A DNA stretch of 64,000 bases from Schnuerera sp. xch1 (GTDB lineage Bacteria; Bacillota; Clostridia; Tissierellales; Tepidimicrobiaceae), in NCBI RefSeq assembly GCF_019931165.1, contig NZ_JAIOUP010000001.1, forward strand, positions 186,001 through 250,000, written 5' to 3'. Shown here piece by piece: positions 54,987 to 64,000 of the stretch. The notes beneath the pieces were generated by a model. That model ran no database searches. It saw only the letters and a list, made by a program, of their open reading frames with translations, and had not been told where the DNA came from. A program made the translations under genes and the position numbers. Within the stretch, counting starts at the first letter, position 1; every line of letters begins with the position of its first letter.

Positions 54987-57068
54987 TTATTTGTTTTCAA
55001 TTTCACTATAACCACACTCTTTATCCATACATCGCTTTGTTATCCCTTTTTTAGTCTTTCTTTTTACCATAGCCCCATCACATTTAGGACATTTTTCCCT
55101 AATCGGTTCATCCCAAGATATAAAATCACATTCTGGAAAATTACTACACCCATAGAACATTCTTCCCTTTTTAGATCTTCTTCTAACTATATTGCCTCCA
55201 CATTTTGGACATGGTACATCTATTGTGTGCAAAATAGGTTTTGTATTTTTGCATTCTGGATATCCAGGGCAGGCTAAAAATTTACCATATCTTCCATTCT
55301 TGATTACCATATTTCTTCCACATTTTTCACAAACTTCATCAGTGACTTCGTCCTCAATTTCTATCTTATCAATCTCTTCTTCAGCTTTATTTAATACCAC
55401 TTCAAACTGTTTGTAAAATTCACTAACTATTGCTTTCCAAGTATATTTTCCTTCTTCAATTTTATCAAGTTTTTGTTCTAAATCTGCAGTAAATTTTTCA
55501 TCCACTATGTCCTTAAAATATTCTTCTAATAAATCATTTACTAATATCCCCAATTCTGTTGGTACAAAAGATTTGTTTTCCAAATTTACATATTCTCTAT
55601 TTAATATAGTTGAAATAGTTGGTGAATAGGTACTTGGTCTACCAATACCTAACTCTTCTAGAGTCTTAATCAATGATGCTTCAGTATATCTAGAAGGAGG
55701 CTGGGTAAAATGCTGATTAGGTTCAATACTATTCACTTTAACTGTTTCGCCTTTTGTAAGCATTGGTATCTCAGAATTACTATCATTCTTTTCATTGATC
55801 TTATAAACCTTTAGGAATCCTTTAAAATTCAATTTTGATCCTGAAGCTTTAAATATACAATCATTTGAAAGTATCTTTACTGAAATAGTATCATACTTTG
55901 CAGGGCTCATTTGTGAACCTACAAATCTCCTCCAAATTAAATCATATAGTTTAAATTGATCTTTAGTCAAAGAATCCTTTATATCTTTAGGTACCCTCAA
56001 AACAGATGTAGGTCTTATAGCTTCATGAGCATCTTGAGCTCCTTTCTTGTTTTTATTATATGGTTTGCCTCCATTACTATATTCCTCTCCATAATTATCG
56101 TTTATAAATGTCTTAGTTGCATTTAATGCTTCTTCTGAAATTCTAGTAGAATCAGTTCTAATATAAGTAATTAAACCGACTGTACCTTCTTTTTTAATAT
56201 CAATCCCTTCATAAAGTTGTTGTGCCAATTTCATGCTTTTCTTTGCAGAAAATCCTAGTTTTTTGGAAGCATCTTGTTGTAAAGTACTAGTTGTATAAGG
56301 AAGATAAGGATTTCTCTTTTTCTTCCCTTTTTTTACTTCTTTAACAACAAAATTATCTTTATCTAAAGAATTTAATATTTTATCTACTTCATCTTTATTC
56401 GAAAGTTTTAGTTTTTTATCCTTTCCTTTTTCTAAAACGCCATAAAAATTTGCTTCAAAAGGAATCTTATCCTTTTCTAATAATGCTTTTATACTCCAAT
56501 ATTCTTCAGGTACAAAATTTTCTATTTCTTTTTCTCTATCACATATGATTTTTACCGTAACGGATTGAACTCTACCTGCACTCAAGCCCTTTTTTATTTT
56601 TCTCCAAAGTAAAGGGCTTATCTTATAGCCTACCAGTCTATCTAGTATTCTTCTCGCTTGTTGAGCATCGACCAAATCCTTATCAATAACTCTTGGTTTT
56701 TTGATAGCATTTAGTATAGCATCTTTAGTAATTTCATTGAATTCAACCCTTACAGGTTCTTTATCTTCAATACCTAATATATAAGCCAAATGCCATGATA
56801 TGGCTTCACCCTCTCTATCAGGGTCAGTTGCTAAAAATACTTTTTCAGTTTTTTTGGCTTCTCTTTTAAGTTCTTGAACTATTGGGCCTTTACCTCTAAT
56901 GGTTATATATTTTGGATTAAAATTATTTTCTATATCAATGCCAAGACTACTCTTTGGTAAATCTCTTATATGTCCTACAGAAGCCTTTACTTTATACTTT
57001 TTCCCTAGAAATTTACCTATTGTTTTCGCCTTGGCAGGTGATTCAACTATAACTAAATTTTTCTGCAA
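54987..57068 (-). CDS. topA: DNA topoisomerase I (type IA)
   Basis: Relaxes negative supercoils. 693 aa. TOPRIM domain with [15 protein letters not shown] (8-22) and [13 protein letters not shown] (82-94); active-site Tyr302 in [14 protein letters not shown]; three C-terminal four-Cys zinc ribbons ([56 protein letters not shown]). Start is TTG behind GGAGGTG. Follows dprA, the usual Firmicute order. Confidence 0.98.
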   Translation of the reverse strand: MQKNLVIVESPAKAKTIGKFLGKKYKVKASVGHIRDLPKSSLGIDIENNFNPKYITIRGKGPIVQELKREAKKTEKVFLATDPDREGEAISWHLAYILGIEDKEPVRVEFNEITKDAILNAIKKPRVIDKDLVDAQQARRILDRLVGYKISPLLWRKIKKGLSAGRVQSVTVKIICDREKEIENFVPEEYWSIKALLEKDKIPFEANFYGVLEKGKDKKLKLSNKDEVDKILNSLDKDNFVVKEVKKGKKKRNPYLPYTTSTLQQDASKKLGFSAKKSMKLAQQLYEGIDIKKEGTVGLITYIRTDSTRISEEALNATKTFINDNYGEEYSNGGKPYNKNKKGAQDAHEAIRPTSVLRVPKDIKDSLTKDQFKLYDLIWRRFVGSQMSPAKYDTISVKILSNDCIFKASGSKLNFKGFLKVYKINEKNDSNSEIPMLTKGETVKVNSIEPNQHFTQPPSRYTEASLIKTLEELGIGRPSTYSPTISTILNREYVNLENKSFVPTELGILVNDLLEEYFKDIVDEKFTADLEQKLDKIEEGKYTWKAIVSEFYKQFEVVLNKAEEEIDKIEIEDEVTDEVCEKCGRNMVIKNGRYGKFLACPGYPECKNTKPILHTIDVPCPKCGGNIVRRRSKKGRMFYGCSNFPECDFISWDEPIREKCPKCDGAMVKRKTKKGITKRCMDKECGYSEIENK

Positions 57069-57096
57069 TGATTACACCTCCAGATTAATGTCGTAC

Positions 57097-58194
57097 TTAT
57101 GATAGAGTAAATATCCTACCAGTCATCTCTTTAATCATTCCCTTTAATTCTAATATAGTTAGAATACTGTTAATAGTAGAAATATCTATGCCAGTATTTG
57201 CTGCTATACTATCACAATGTATTGGTTTTTCTTTTATTAACTCAAATACTTGCTTTTCCAATGTACTTAATTGGGAATAATCAATATTTTCTTCTTTTTT
57301 AATTTTTGTTTTTTCTTGAAGCTGATATATTTCTTCAATTATATCATCAATTTCCATTATTAACTTTGCCCCATCTTTAATAAGTTGATTTGTCCCCTCA
57401 CTAAATATACTATTAATATTGCCAGGCAGAGCAAATACCTCTTTACCTTGTTCTAAAGCATGTTGAGCTGTTATCAAAGATCCACTTTTTTTCTTAGCTT
57501 CTATCACAACAACCCCTAAAGACAAACCACTAATTATTCTGTTTCTTTGTGGGAAATTATAAGCTAAAGGCGGCATTCCAAAAAAATACTCTGAAATCAA
57601 TGCTCCATTTTTAGGGATCTCTTCATATATTTTCTTATTTTTCATGGGATATATAACATCCAATCCATTTCCTAGGATCGCAATAGTTCTACCTCCTTCT
57701 CTTAAGGCAGCCTTATGTGCTACACTATCAATTCCTAAAGCCAGACCACTGACTATGGTAACATCTAATTTTACCAATTCTTTAACAAACTTTTCTGTAG
57801 CCCATTTTCCATAGGATGTTGCTTTTCTAGAACCTACTATAGCAATACCAATATTATCTTTTTCAATAATATTTCCATTTATATATATAACCTTAGGTTT
57901 ATCATATATATAATGTAAACCCATTGGGTAATTTTCATCCAATACAGTAGTTACATCTATATTATGCTTTTCTATTGCATCAAATAATCTTTTTAAGTAA
58001 TCATCTTTTCGTTTAGATATTATCTCTTCTTTGATTTTTTGCTTTATACCTTTTAAATTATATATTTTATCAGAGGAAGAATTCCATAGATCTGATAACT
58101 GTGAAACTTGATTCATTATCTTGTCAATATTTTTATTCCCAATATTTATACTGTTTAACCATATCAAAACATCCCTGTTAGAAATATCCCTCAA
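57097..58194 (-). CDS. dprA: DNA processing protein DprA (Smf)
   Basis: Loads RecA on incoming single-stranded DNA in transformation. 365 aa. Rossmann core with IAIVGSRKATSYGKWATEKF, VSGLALGIDSVAHKAALREG, and ALEQGKEVFALPGNI; C-terminal winged-helix domain about 305-365 (CDSIAANTGIDISTINSILT). The start is TTG with GGGGGT upstream in the end of comM. Presence with comM suggests, but does not prove, competence. Confidence 0.96.
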   Translation of the reverse strand: MRDISNRDVLIWLNSINIGNKNIDKIMNQVSQLSDLWNSSSDKIYNLKGIKQKIKEEIISKRKDDYLKRLFDAIEKHNIDVTTVLDENYPMGLHYIYDKPKVIYINGNIIEKDNIGIAIVGSRKATSYGKWATEKFVKELVKLDVTIVSGLALGIDSVAHKAALREGGRTIAILGNGLDVIYPMKNKKIYEEIPKNGALISEYFFGMPPLAYNFPQRNRIISGLSLGVVVIEAKKKSGSLITAQHALEQGKEVFALPGNINSIFSEGTNQLIKDGAKLIMEIDDIIEEIYQLQEKTKIKKEENIDYSQLSTLEKQVFELIKEKPIHCDSIAANTGIDISTINSILTILELKGMIKEMTGRIFTLS

Positions 58195-58200
58195 TGCACT

Positions 58201-59730
58201 TTACCCCCAATACTTATTATCTAAACTTCTATACCTCACAGCTTCTAATATATGTTTCTCAAGTATTAGTTCTTCTCCATCTAGATCAGCTATTGTTCTA
58301 CTAACTTTTAATATTTTATTATATGTTCTTGCACTAAATCTATACTTATTAAATGCTTCTTTCATAATTGTTTCTGCTCCATTATTCAGTATACAATACT
58401 TCTTTATATTTTTAGAACCTAATTGAGAGTTGCTGTATATATTATCATCTTTATACCTTTTCAGTTGAAGCTTTCTTGCTTTGTTCACTCTTTTTCTTAT
58501 ATCCTTTGACGTCTCTGTCTTTTTACCGCCTTTCAATTCTTTATAGTTAACTGGTTGCACTTCAATATGAATATCAATTCGATCAAGAAGTGGGCTACTT
58601 AACTTATTTAAATATCTATCTATACTACTTTGTGAACAACTACATTCATGGTAAGGGTCTCCATAATATCCACATGGACATGGATTCATGCTAGCTACCA
58701 TCATAAACTTAGACGGATAAGTAAGGCTAGCATTTGCTCTAGATATAGTCACAACATCATCTTCCATAGGCTGCCTTAACACTTCTAAAACACTTTTTTT
58801 AAATTCCGGAATTTCATCCAAAAAAAGAACCCCATTATGTGCCAAAGACACTTCACCAGGTTTAGGAATTCTACCTCCACCAATTAAAGCTACAGCAGAA
58901 GATGTATGGTGCGGAGATCTAAAAGGTCTACTCTTTATTAAGGAGTTGGATTTCAAAAGTCCAGCAACACTATAAATCTTCGTTACTTCAATAGCCTCTT
59001 CAAATGTTAATTTAGGTAATATAGTAGATAATCTTCTAGCAGCCATAGTCTTACCAGCTCCAGGCGGTCCGATAATCAATATATTATGAGCACCAGCTGC
59101 AGCTACTTCCAAAGATCTTTTGAGTCCCTCTTGCCCTCTAATATCACCAAAATCCACATTAAAACATTCCTCCTCATCTAATGAGAACACTTCTTTATTT
59201 TTATATGGTGATATTGTTTTTTCTTGATTCAAATAATTGATCACCTGGCTCAAAGTTTGAACTGGAATAATATCTATATCCTCAACCGCTGCACATTCAT
59301 CCTTATTATCATAAGATACAATACACCTTTTAATATTAGATTCTCTCATAGAAATAAGCATTGGTAATGCACCTTCTACTGAATTTAATCTACCATCTAA
59401 AGACAATTCGCCAATAAAGGCTGTATCCTCATAGTTGAAACCTTTAACAATACCCATAGCTTGTAAAATCCCAATAGCAATTGCTAAGTCCAATTGAGAA
59501 CCTTCTTTTTTTAGATTAGCAGGTGCTAAATTAACCGTAATTCTTGATAAGGGAAATTGAATGCCGCTATTCTTTATGGCAGTTCTTACTCTTTCCTTTG
59601 ATTCTTTAATCGAAACATCCGGTAACCCGACAATATTAAACACTGGCATCCCTCTAGATAGATCGGTTTCAACTTCTATAATATTTCCATTAAGTCCTTG
59701 TAATACACAAGTATTTATCTTAGAATACAT
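58201..59730 (-). CDS. comM: ComM/YifB-family Mg-chelatase-like ATPase
   Basis: AAA+ helicase that extends branch migration during transformation in species studied. 509 aa. N-terminal Lon-like domain (about 1-165) with VGLPDVSIKESKERVRTAI; Walker A GPPGAGKT (221-228); GVLFLDEIPEF Walker B near 307-317; four-Cys motif MNPCPCGYYGDPYHECSC near 350-368; C-terminal Mg_chelatase_C. Located directly upstream of dprA. Confidence 0.95.
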   Translation of the reverse strand: MYSKINTCVLQGLNGNIIEVETDLSRGMPVFNIVGLPDVSIKESKERVRTAIKNSGIQFPLSRITVNLAPANLKKEGSQLDLAIAIGILQAMGIVKGFNYEDTAFIGELSLDGRLNSVEGALPMLISMRESNIKRCIVSYDNKDECAAVEDIDIIPVQTLSQVINYLNQEKTISPYKNKEVFSLDEEECFNVDFGDIRGQEGLKRSLEVAAAGAHNILIIGPPGAGKTMAARRLSTILPKLTFEEAIEVTKIYSVAGLLKSNSLIKSRPFRSPHHTSSAVALIGGGRIPKPGEVSLAHNGVLFLDEIPEFKKSVLEVLRQPMEDDVVTISRANASLTYPSKFMMVASMNPCPCGYYGDPYHECSCSQSSIDRYLNKLSSPLLDRIDIHIEVQPVNYKELKGGKKTETSKDIRKRVNKARKLQLKRYKDDNIYSNSQLGSKNIKKYCILNNGAETIMKEAFNKYRFSARTYNKILKVSRTIADLDGEELILEKHILEAVRYRSLDNKYWG

Positions 59731-59799
59731 ATTTACCCCCTTTGTCTTAAGCAGTTCCTATTCCCTGGGTAATAGCTATAATATCACATTTCTTGATAA

Positions 59800-60156
59800 T
59801 TACATACAAAAAGCATTTTCAATATGATTAATATTTGGTTCATCATGCAAATAAACTTCAATTATGTCGTATCTTGCTTGATAATTATCTAACTTCTTAT
59901 GTTTTATATATATTAAAGAACTCCTTAATATCTTATTCTGTTTTTTTCTATTAACAGCTTCATATGGAAATCCATAATTTGTATTTGACCTAGTTTTCAC
60001 TTCAACGAAGACCAATGTTTTAGACTTAATTGCAATTATATCTATTTCACCTATCCTAGTTGTATAATTTCTGTCTATAATCTTATATCCCTTAGATATA
60101 AGATACTTCGTTGCTTTACCTTCTCCATATGCACCTTTTTGTATATTATTACTCAT
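59800..60156 (-). CDS. yraN: UPF0102 family endonuclease-like protein YraN
   Basis: 118 aa. Restriction-nuclease-like fold with GAYGEGKATKYLISKGYKII (8-27), the GEIDIIA and LVFVEVKTR catalytic-type motif (Asp, Glu-x-Lys; about 37-58) and YGFPYEAVNRKKQNKI. Function unsettled; often near rnhB and comM. Overlaps the preceding gene by eight bases. Confidence 0.93.
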   Translation of the reverse strand: MSNNIQKGAYGEGKATKYLISKGYKIIDRNYTTRIGEIDIIAIKSKTLVFVEVKTRSNTNYGFPYEAVNRKKQNKILRSSLIYIKHKKLDNYQARYDIIEVYLHDEPNINHIENAFCM

Positions 60157-60436
60157 AAGATTCTCCCTTTTCTTTATCTAAATAATAAACAAATAAAATA
60201 ATTTTAGAAACTGCTTCATATAATTCTGGTGGAATTTCTTCACACAAATCCAACCTTATTAATTTTTCTATCAAGTCTTCATCCTTATATATCTCAATCT
60301 TTTCCTTTTTTCCTACATTTACTATTTTATCAGCAATTTCTCCTCTTCCTTTAGCAATCACTTTCGGTGCATTATAACTCTCTTTATAAGAAAGTGCTAC
60401 TGCTTTATTCTTCTTAACATCTTTTTTCTTTGTCAT
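60149..60436 (-). CDS. FlhB C-terminal domain-like protein (YlqH/FlhX type)
   Basis: 95 aa, no membrane helices. It aligns by eye with the end of FlhB after the autocleavage site: AVALSYKESYNAPKVIAKGR here against AVAIKYDKDLYMAPYVLAKG in FlhB, and EEIPPELYEAVSKIILFVYY against DLIPEELYEVVAEILAYVYS. It lacks NPTH, so it corresponds to the already cleaved fragment. Known as YlqH in B. subtilis and studied as FlhX in Helicobacter; it can partly replace the FlhB fragment there. It lies three bases after a FliK-like gene. Confidence 0.9.
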   Translation of the reverse strand: MTKKKDVKKNKAVALSYKESYNAPKVIAKGRGEIADKIVNVGKKEKIEIYKDEDLIEKLIRLDLCEEIPPELYEAVSKIILFVYYLDKEKGESYE

Positions 60437-60439
60437 AAT

Positions 60440-61789
60440 CTACACCTGCACATCTAAATAATATAAAGGCTTTTGATTTATAATTAAAGAATCTAAAATA
60501 TCTTCATTATTCTTAAACGAGTATTCGATTGAATCTATTCTATAGCCTGTACTTTTTACTAAATATTTAAGTTCATCTTCCTTTGATTTAAATAGATTTA
60601 TATCTTCATCTTTCATGTTGATAAATTTGACTTTTATATCAAGATTTAGCGCTTGACATGAAATCTTAATATTTCCTAAATTTCTAGTGGTTAAATTGAT
60701 AAATATATTTGTATTACCAGTAAATCCACTTTTTCTTTTCCTCTTTTTAAGCAATGTTATAGCACCATTATATAGATCATTTTCTAGATTTAAAGGTAAA
60801 TAAAAAAATACTAGCTCTCTATTCATTTCCTTTAAAAACTCAATCTTGTTCATAAATTCCTCAACACTATTGTTAACACTACTATCCATATTAACTTTGT
60901 TTTCTCTAATATAGTTTAAAATTTTTTCTAAACTCTCTTTATAATTAATTTCATTTTCTTCAATTAAGTTATTAAAACTTTCAATATCTATAATAATATT
61001 TTTATTTTCATTTGTAAACTTATTATTTATAAAAGATTTCAACATTTCATAATCTTTCGAAAATGTCATTGGTTCTTCATTCAATTCTGTTATGAATCTT
61101 ATATTATTTAAAGTTGGTTTTATATTATGTTTTATAAAAAAAGCAGCCAATTTTATCAAATTTCTATCAATTTCTTTCTTTTGTAGTATATTGATATGCT
61201 CTTTCAAAATATCAGTTATATTATTTTTTGAAATTCCTTCATCCTTTTTTATAATAATATTTCTAATATCTTCTTTATCAATATTTAATATTTGATTAGT
61301 TCTATTCGCTAATATAGCTACTTCATCTTCTTTAATATCTAGTAAATGTTCTAATTTGTCAAGTATTCCAATTCCATTAGATAAATTTTCTTTATTTATT
61401 TGTACATTATACTTTATTAAGTTATTCAAAAATTCCTTAGTAATAAAGTCATCTTTTATGTGAAACTCTTTTAAAATATCCCCTAAATACTTTTCTTTTT
61501 TTTTCATTGCTCCTGCAGAAGTATCATTACCTGTATTATTAAAAATAGGCTTTAATTCCATTCTATTATGCGACAATGATTTTATTATGAATGTTAATTC
61601 TTTACCTATGTAATTTTTTAAATTGTTTTCAGTGATAGCTTTTACTGTACCTAAACCCTTAATATCAATTAAAGCTAATTCATCATTAGTTTCCAATATC
61701 TCTCCTAAGATTAAACTACCTTCTTTTAAAAATTCTTCTTTATTATCTATGTATAATCTCATGAAATTTATAAAGCCGTTAATCTTCAT
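60440..61789 (-). CDS. FliK-like (YlqG-type) protein paired with the FlhB-like gene
   Basis: 449 aa. An N-terminal beta-rich part (about 15-70: GSLILGEILETNDELALIDI) like the OB-type start seen in YlqG proteins, a long Asn/Lys/Ile-rich helical middle, and a C-terminal region (about 320-440) with LVFFYLPLNLENDLYNGAIT and NLTTRNLGNIKISCQALNLD that resembles the Flg_hook fold of FliK. I choose ATG 61789; GTG 61798 is an alternative. Function unknown; the neighbour FlhB-C-like gene suggests the two act together. Confidence 0.7.
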   Translation of the reverse strand: MKINGFINFMRLYIDNKEEFLKEGSLILGEILETNDELALIDIKGLGTVKAITENNLKNYIGKELTFIIKSLSHNRMELKPIFNNTGNDTSAGAMKKKEKYLGDILKEFHIKDDFITKEFLNNLIKYNVQINKENLSNGIGILDKLEHLLDIKEDEVAILANRTNQILNIDKEDIRNIIIKKDEGISKNNITDILKEHINILQKKEIDRNLIKLAAFFIKHNIKPTLNNIRFITELNEEPMTFSKDYEMLKSFINNKFTNENKNIIIDIESFNNLIEENEINYKESLEKILNYIRENKVNMDSSVNNSVEEFMNKIEFLKEMNRELVFFYLPLNLENDLYNGAITLLKKRKRKSGFTGNTNIFINLTTRNLGNIKISCQALNLDIKVKFINMKDEDINLFKSKEDELKYLVKSTGYRIDSIEYSFKNNEDILDSLIINQKPLYYLDVQV

Positions 61790-61813
61790 TATATTCACAC
61801 AACCTTAAAATAT

Positions 61814-62419
61814 TTATAATATCTTTCCTAAAAAAGTCATCCTGTGTATAGGAGTTGCACCAATTTCTTTTATTGCATCTCTATGTTCTTTGGTTCCATA
61901 TCCCTTGTTCTTTTCTAATTTGTATCCTTTATACATAAGACCCCATTTTTCACATAATCTATCTCTATAGACCTTCGCTACTATGGAAGCACAGGAAATA
62001 CCATAGACCTTCTCATCTCCCTTTATCAAACTCATCTGTGAAATATCAATAGGAACATCTTCTGCATCTATTAAAAGATAGTCTGGATTTATAATTTGCT
62101 CATTTTTATTCTTTAAATTTAACACTGCTTTTTTCATGGCTAATCGTGTACTCTCTTTAATATTGATTTCATCTATAATCTTTGGTCCTACTTGTCCTAT
62201 CCCTATAGCAATAGCATTATCAATTATAATATCGTATAATTTTTCTCTTTTTTTAGGAGACAATTTTTTTGAATCCTTCACTCCTTTAATAATTTCATCA
62301 ATTGGCATTATAATTGCACAAGCTACTACATCGCCTGCTAAACAGCCTCTCCCTACTTCATCTATACATGCTATATATTTATATCCTTTATTCTGTAACG
62401 TCCTTTCAATTTCAGTCAA
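61814..62419 (-). CDS. rnhB: Ribonuclease HII
   Basis: Removes ribonucleotides from DNA. 201 aa from TTG 62419 with AAGGGGGT upstream. Catalytic acids Asp20-Glu21 in CIDEVGRGCLAGDVVA; further acids in DYLLIDAEDVPID (about 98-110) and YGISCASIVAKVYRD. Follows rbgA; ends 24 bases before the FliK-like gene. Confidence 0.97.
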   Translation of the reverse strand: MTEIERTLQNKGYKYIACIDEVGRGCLAGDVVACAIIMPIDEIIKGVKDSKKLSPKKREKLYDIIIDNAIAIGIGQVGPKIIDEINIKESTRLAMKKAVLNLKNKNEQIINPDYLLIDAEDVPIDISQMSLIKGDEKVYGISCASIVAKVYRDRLCEKWGLMYKGYKLEKNKGYGTKEHRDAIKEIGATPIHRMTFLGKIL

Positions 62420-62445
62420 TTTTATGACCCCCTTATTCAAAACAG

Positions 62446-63291
62446 TTAATCAGGAAACTCTAGCGTGATTCTTCCTATCTTTCCATTTCTAAATTCATCT
62501 AATATTAGATTACCGGCTTTATTAAAGTCCACTTCTCCTCCTGATATAATACAACCCCTCTTTTTGCCAATCTCCAATATGATCTCGTAAGAACTTTTAT
62601 CCTTTACTGAAATCCTATATCGTTGTTCTAAATATTCAACAGATATGGAATTTAATTTATCTACCAATTTAATAGCTAAGCTTTCCAGATCCAGTAATTC
62701 ATCCTTTATAGCCCCTGTGAATGCTAAATTCAATCCAACTTCTTTATCACTAAATTTTGGCCATAATATTCCTGGGGTATCCAATAACTCTAAATCACCT
62801 TTTATCTTTATCCATTGATTTCCTTTCGTAACACCAGGTTTATTTCCTACCTTAGCTCCTTTTCTTTTTGATAAGCTATTTATCAATGTGGATTTCCCAG
62901 CATTTGGTATTCCAATTATCATAGCTCTTGTAGGTTTATTCTTAATACCCTTTTTAGATAATGATTTTCTTTTTTCTTCAGTTAATAAATAGGTCATATT
63001 TATAACATCATCTAACCCCTTATTCTTTTTTGAATCAACAATAACTGAAGATATTCCATTACTTTTAAAGTATTCCTTCCATTCTAAGTTGTTCTTTTCA
63101 TTAGCTAAATCTGATTTATTCAATATTTTTAGTCTAGGCTTTTGCCCTATTATATTATCTATATCTGGATTTTGGCTGCTAAAAGGTATTCTTGCATCAA
63201 CTATTTCATATACTATGTCTACTAAAGATAGGTTTTTCTTAATAGATTCTTTAGCTTTTTTCATATGTCCAGGATACCAATTAATATTCAT
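62446..63291 (-). CDS. rbgA: Ribosome biogenesis GTPase RbgA (YlqF)
   Basis: Circularly permuted GTPase required for late 50S assembly. 281 aa. Order G4-G1-G3: NKSD (58-61), IGIPNAGKST (126-135), LLDTPGILWP near 165-174. Start MNINWYPGHMKKA is the family hallmark. Preceded by the rplS terminator. Confidence 0.97.
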   Translation of the reverse strand: MNINWYPGHMKKAKESIKKNLSLVDIVYEIVDARIPFSSQNPDIDNIIGQKPRLKILNKSDLANEKNNLEWKEYFKSNGISSVIVDSKKNKGLDDVINMTYLLTEEKRKSLSKKGIKNKPTRAMIIGIPNAGKSTLINSLSKRKGAKVGNKPGVTKGNQWIKIKGDLELLDTPGILWPKFSDKEVGLNLAFTGAIKDELLDLESLAIKLVDKLNSISVEYLEQRYRISVKDKSSYEIILEIGKKRGCIISGGEVDFNKAGNLILDEFRNGKIGRITLEFPD

Positions 63292-63313
63292 ATAATCACC
63301 TACTTTTTTTATA

Positions 63314-63338
63314 AATAAAAAGGGACTATAAAAGTCCC
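63314..63338 (-). terminator. Intrinsic terminator behind rplS
   Basis: GGGACTTTTATAGTCCC (63322-63338; five-base arms) followed on the minus strand by TTTTTATT. Lies 7 bases after the rplS stop; ends the short rplS transcript. Confidence 0.85.
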
Positions 63339-63344
63339 AACATA

Positions 63345-63692
63345 TTAATACTTTCTCTTTTCCTTAACTTTAGCTGATTTTCCTTGTCTTTCTCTTAAAT
63401 AATAGAGTTTTGATCTTCTTACTTTACCTTTTCTAGTTACAACAAGTTTTTCAATTCTTGGAGAATGTAGAGGGAATGTTCTTTCAACACCTACCCCATA
63501 AGATAATCTTCTTACAGTAAAAGTTTCTCCAATTCCTCCACCTTGCCTTTTTATAACAGTGCCTTCAAATACTTGAATTCTTTCTCTACTACCTTCTTTA
63601 ACCTTATAATGAACTTGAACAGTATCACCTACTCTAAAATTAGGTAAATTATCCTTCATTTGTTCATCTTCTATTGTTCTAATTATATCCAC
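63345..63692 (-). CDS. rplS: 50S ribosomal protein L19
   Basis: 115 aa, normal length. [20 protein letters not shown] (14-33), [20 protein letters not shown] and the [18 protein letters not shown] end are all typical. The ribosome site is GGGAGG. It has its own promoter, leader and terminator, so it is separated from trmD upstream and rbgA downstream. Confidence 0.98.
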   Translation of the reverse strand: MDIIRTIEDEQMKDNLPNFRVGDTVQVHYKVKEGSRERIQVFEGTVIKRQGGGIGETFTVRRLSYGVGVERTFPLHSPRIEKLVVTRKGKVRRSKLYYLRERQGKSAKVKEKRKY

Positions 63693-63765
63693 TGTTCAAA
63701 CCTCCCTTCTCCCTAGATGTTCATGCCGTCTATTCACGACAGAGGACCATCCATAGTTCTGTACG
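63693..63765 (-). ncRNA. L19 leader (candidate autoregulatory 5' UTR)
   Basis: The leader RNA contains TGGATGGTCCTCTGTCGTG, a middle GACGGCATGAACATCTAGGG and then GGGAGG before the start. This conserved-looking unpaired and paired pattern matches my memory of the Firmicute L19 leader family, where L19 represses its own synthesis. Length (about 73 bases) and place fit as well. The family call should be tested with a covariance model. Confidence 0.65.
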
Positions 63766-63771
63766 CTGAGT

Positions 63772-63800
63772 ATTATAGCATATGCGTATATAAAATACAA
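63772..63800 (-). promoter_or_regulatory. Promoter of rplS
   Basis: Minus strand: TTGTAT (63795-63800), exactly 17 bases, TATAAT (63772-63777), with TGC just upstream of the -10 (extended). Best sigma-A match in the window. It begins 48 bases after the trmD stop. Confidence 0.82.
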
Positions 63801-63847
63801 CTTTTTATATTAATTTTTTTATAATATATAAGAAAATTTCCTTATTC

Positions 63848-64000
63848 TCACTTTCTTATCATTTTTTTTTTACTAAAGGCTTTTTTTATATTATTTAACA
63901 TATCAATTTCATCGTCTGTTAAATCCTTTTTTTCTAATAAATCTGGTCTCTTCATATATGTGTTCTTCAAAGATTGATATCTTCTCCATTTATCAATTCT
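63848..64000 (-). CDS. trmD: tRNA (guanine-37-N1)-methyltransferase, 3' end only
   Basis: The last 50 codons are inside the window, open at its right edge. The translation IDKWRRYQSLKNTYMKRPDL, followed by LLEKKDLTDDEIDML, matches the C-terminal domain of TrmD (the WRRxxSLxxTxxRRPDLL pattern). TrmD lies directly upstream of rplS in most Firmicutes. The SAM-binding knot is outside the window. Confidence 0.88.
   Translation of the reverse strand, partial: RIDKWRRYQSLKNTYMKRPDLLEKKDLTDDEIDMLNNIKKAFSKKKMIRK

Noticed and set aside
59731-59799. Possible comM promoter with extended -10 (TGTGATATTAT) in the yraN-comM gap
   Set aside because: The only -35-like hexamer, TTGTAT, is 20 bases away, and there is no second line of evidence.
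63801-63847. Terminator for trmD at the A/T palindrome near 63820-63845
   Set aside because: The stem is short, imperfect and not followed by a T tract on the minus strand.
1-64000. CRISPR arrays, tRNA genes, insertion sequences, prophage or defence genes
   Set aside because: I read the gaps and found no direct repeat arrays, no transposase or integrase genes and no cloverleaf-like sequences; gene gaps are mostly below 150 bases.

Overview
The window is a single co-oriented block of low-GC (about 30% by eye) bacterial chromosome. All 69 genes I can support lie on the minus strand, so transcription runs from high to low coordinates. Gene content and order are those of a motile Firmicute of the class Clostridia: a long Bacillus-type fla/che operon, CodY with HslUV, PolC, IspG downstream of RseP, and AGGAGG-type ribosome binding sites with frequent TTG/GTG starts. 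A relative of Tissierella is my best guess, but the exact taxon cannot be fixed from the sequence alone. There are no tRNAs, rRNAs, insertion sequences, prophage, CRISPR arrays or toxin/defence islands. This is core genome, and I did not find a wholly new system in it.

Layout in order of transcription. (1) 64000-57097: the 3' end of trmD; rplS with its own promoter, an L19-type leader and a terminator; then rbgA, rnhB, a FliK-like gene, a FlhB-C-terminal-like gene, yraN, comM, dprA. (2) 57068-52128: topA, then hslV-hslU-codY, with a near-perfect CodY box in its leader and an intrinsic terminator behind codY. (3) 51904-20689: a 31 kb flagellar/chemotaxis operon: flgB-flgC-fliE-fliF-fliG-fliH-fliI-fliJ-motE-like-fliK-flgD-TIGR02530 gene-flgE-flbD-motA-motB-fliL-fliM-fliY-cheY-fliO-fliP-fliQ-fliR-flhB-flhA-flhF-flhG-cheB-cheA-cheW-cheC-cheD-sigD-fapA-unknown-swrB-like. 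(4) 20669-17696: rpsB-tsf-pyrH-frr with promoter, leader, internal hairpins and a final terminator. (5) 17671-9717: uppS-cdsA-rseP-ispG-polC. (6) 9720-1: a promoter overlapping the polC stop codon feeds rimP-nusA-ylxR-infB-rbfA-nrnA-truB-ribF; then come rpsO (own promoter and structured leader) and pnp, which is cut by the window edge.

How the parts work together: region 3 encodes most of a flagellum (rod, MS ring, C ring, export gate and ATPase, hook, stator), the chemotaxis phosphorelay with Bacillus-type adaptation and phosphatase parts (CheC, CheD, FliY), and the sigma factor for late genes. Filament, cap and receptor genes are not here. Regions 4 to 6 are translation, lipid carrier/phospholipid synthesis, isoprenoid and replication functions.

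Most worth a second look: a FlgD that appears to carry a FIVAR domain in place of its usual C-terminal half; a FliK-like/FlhB-C-like pair far from the flagellar operon; a MotB whose membrane segment looks like sodium-type PomB; a CodY box with 14 of 15 matches in front of hslV-hslU-codY; an unusually long MotE/YlxF-like protein with repeated units; and an unrecognised small charged protein between fapA and the swrB-like gene.
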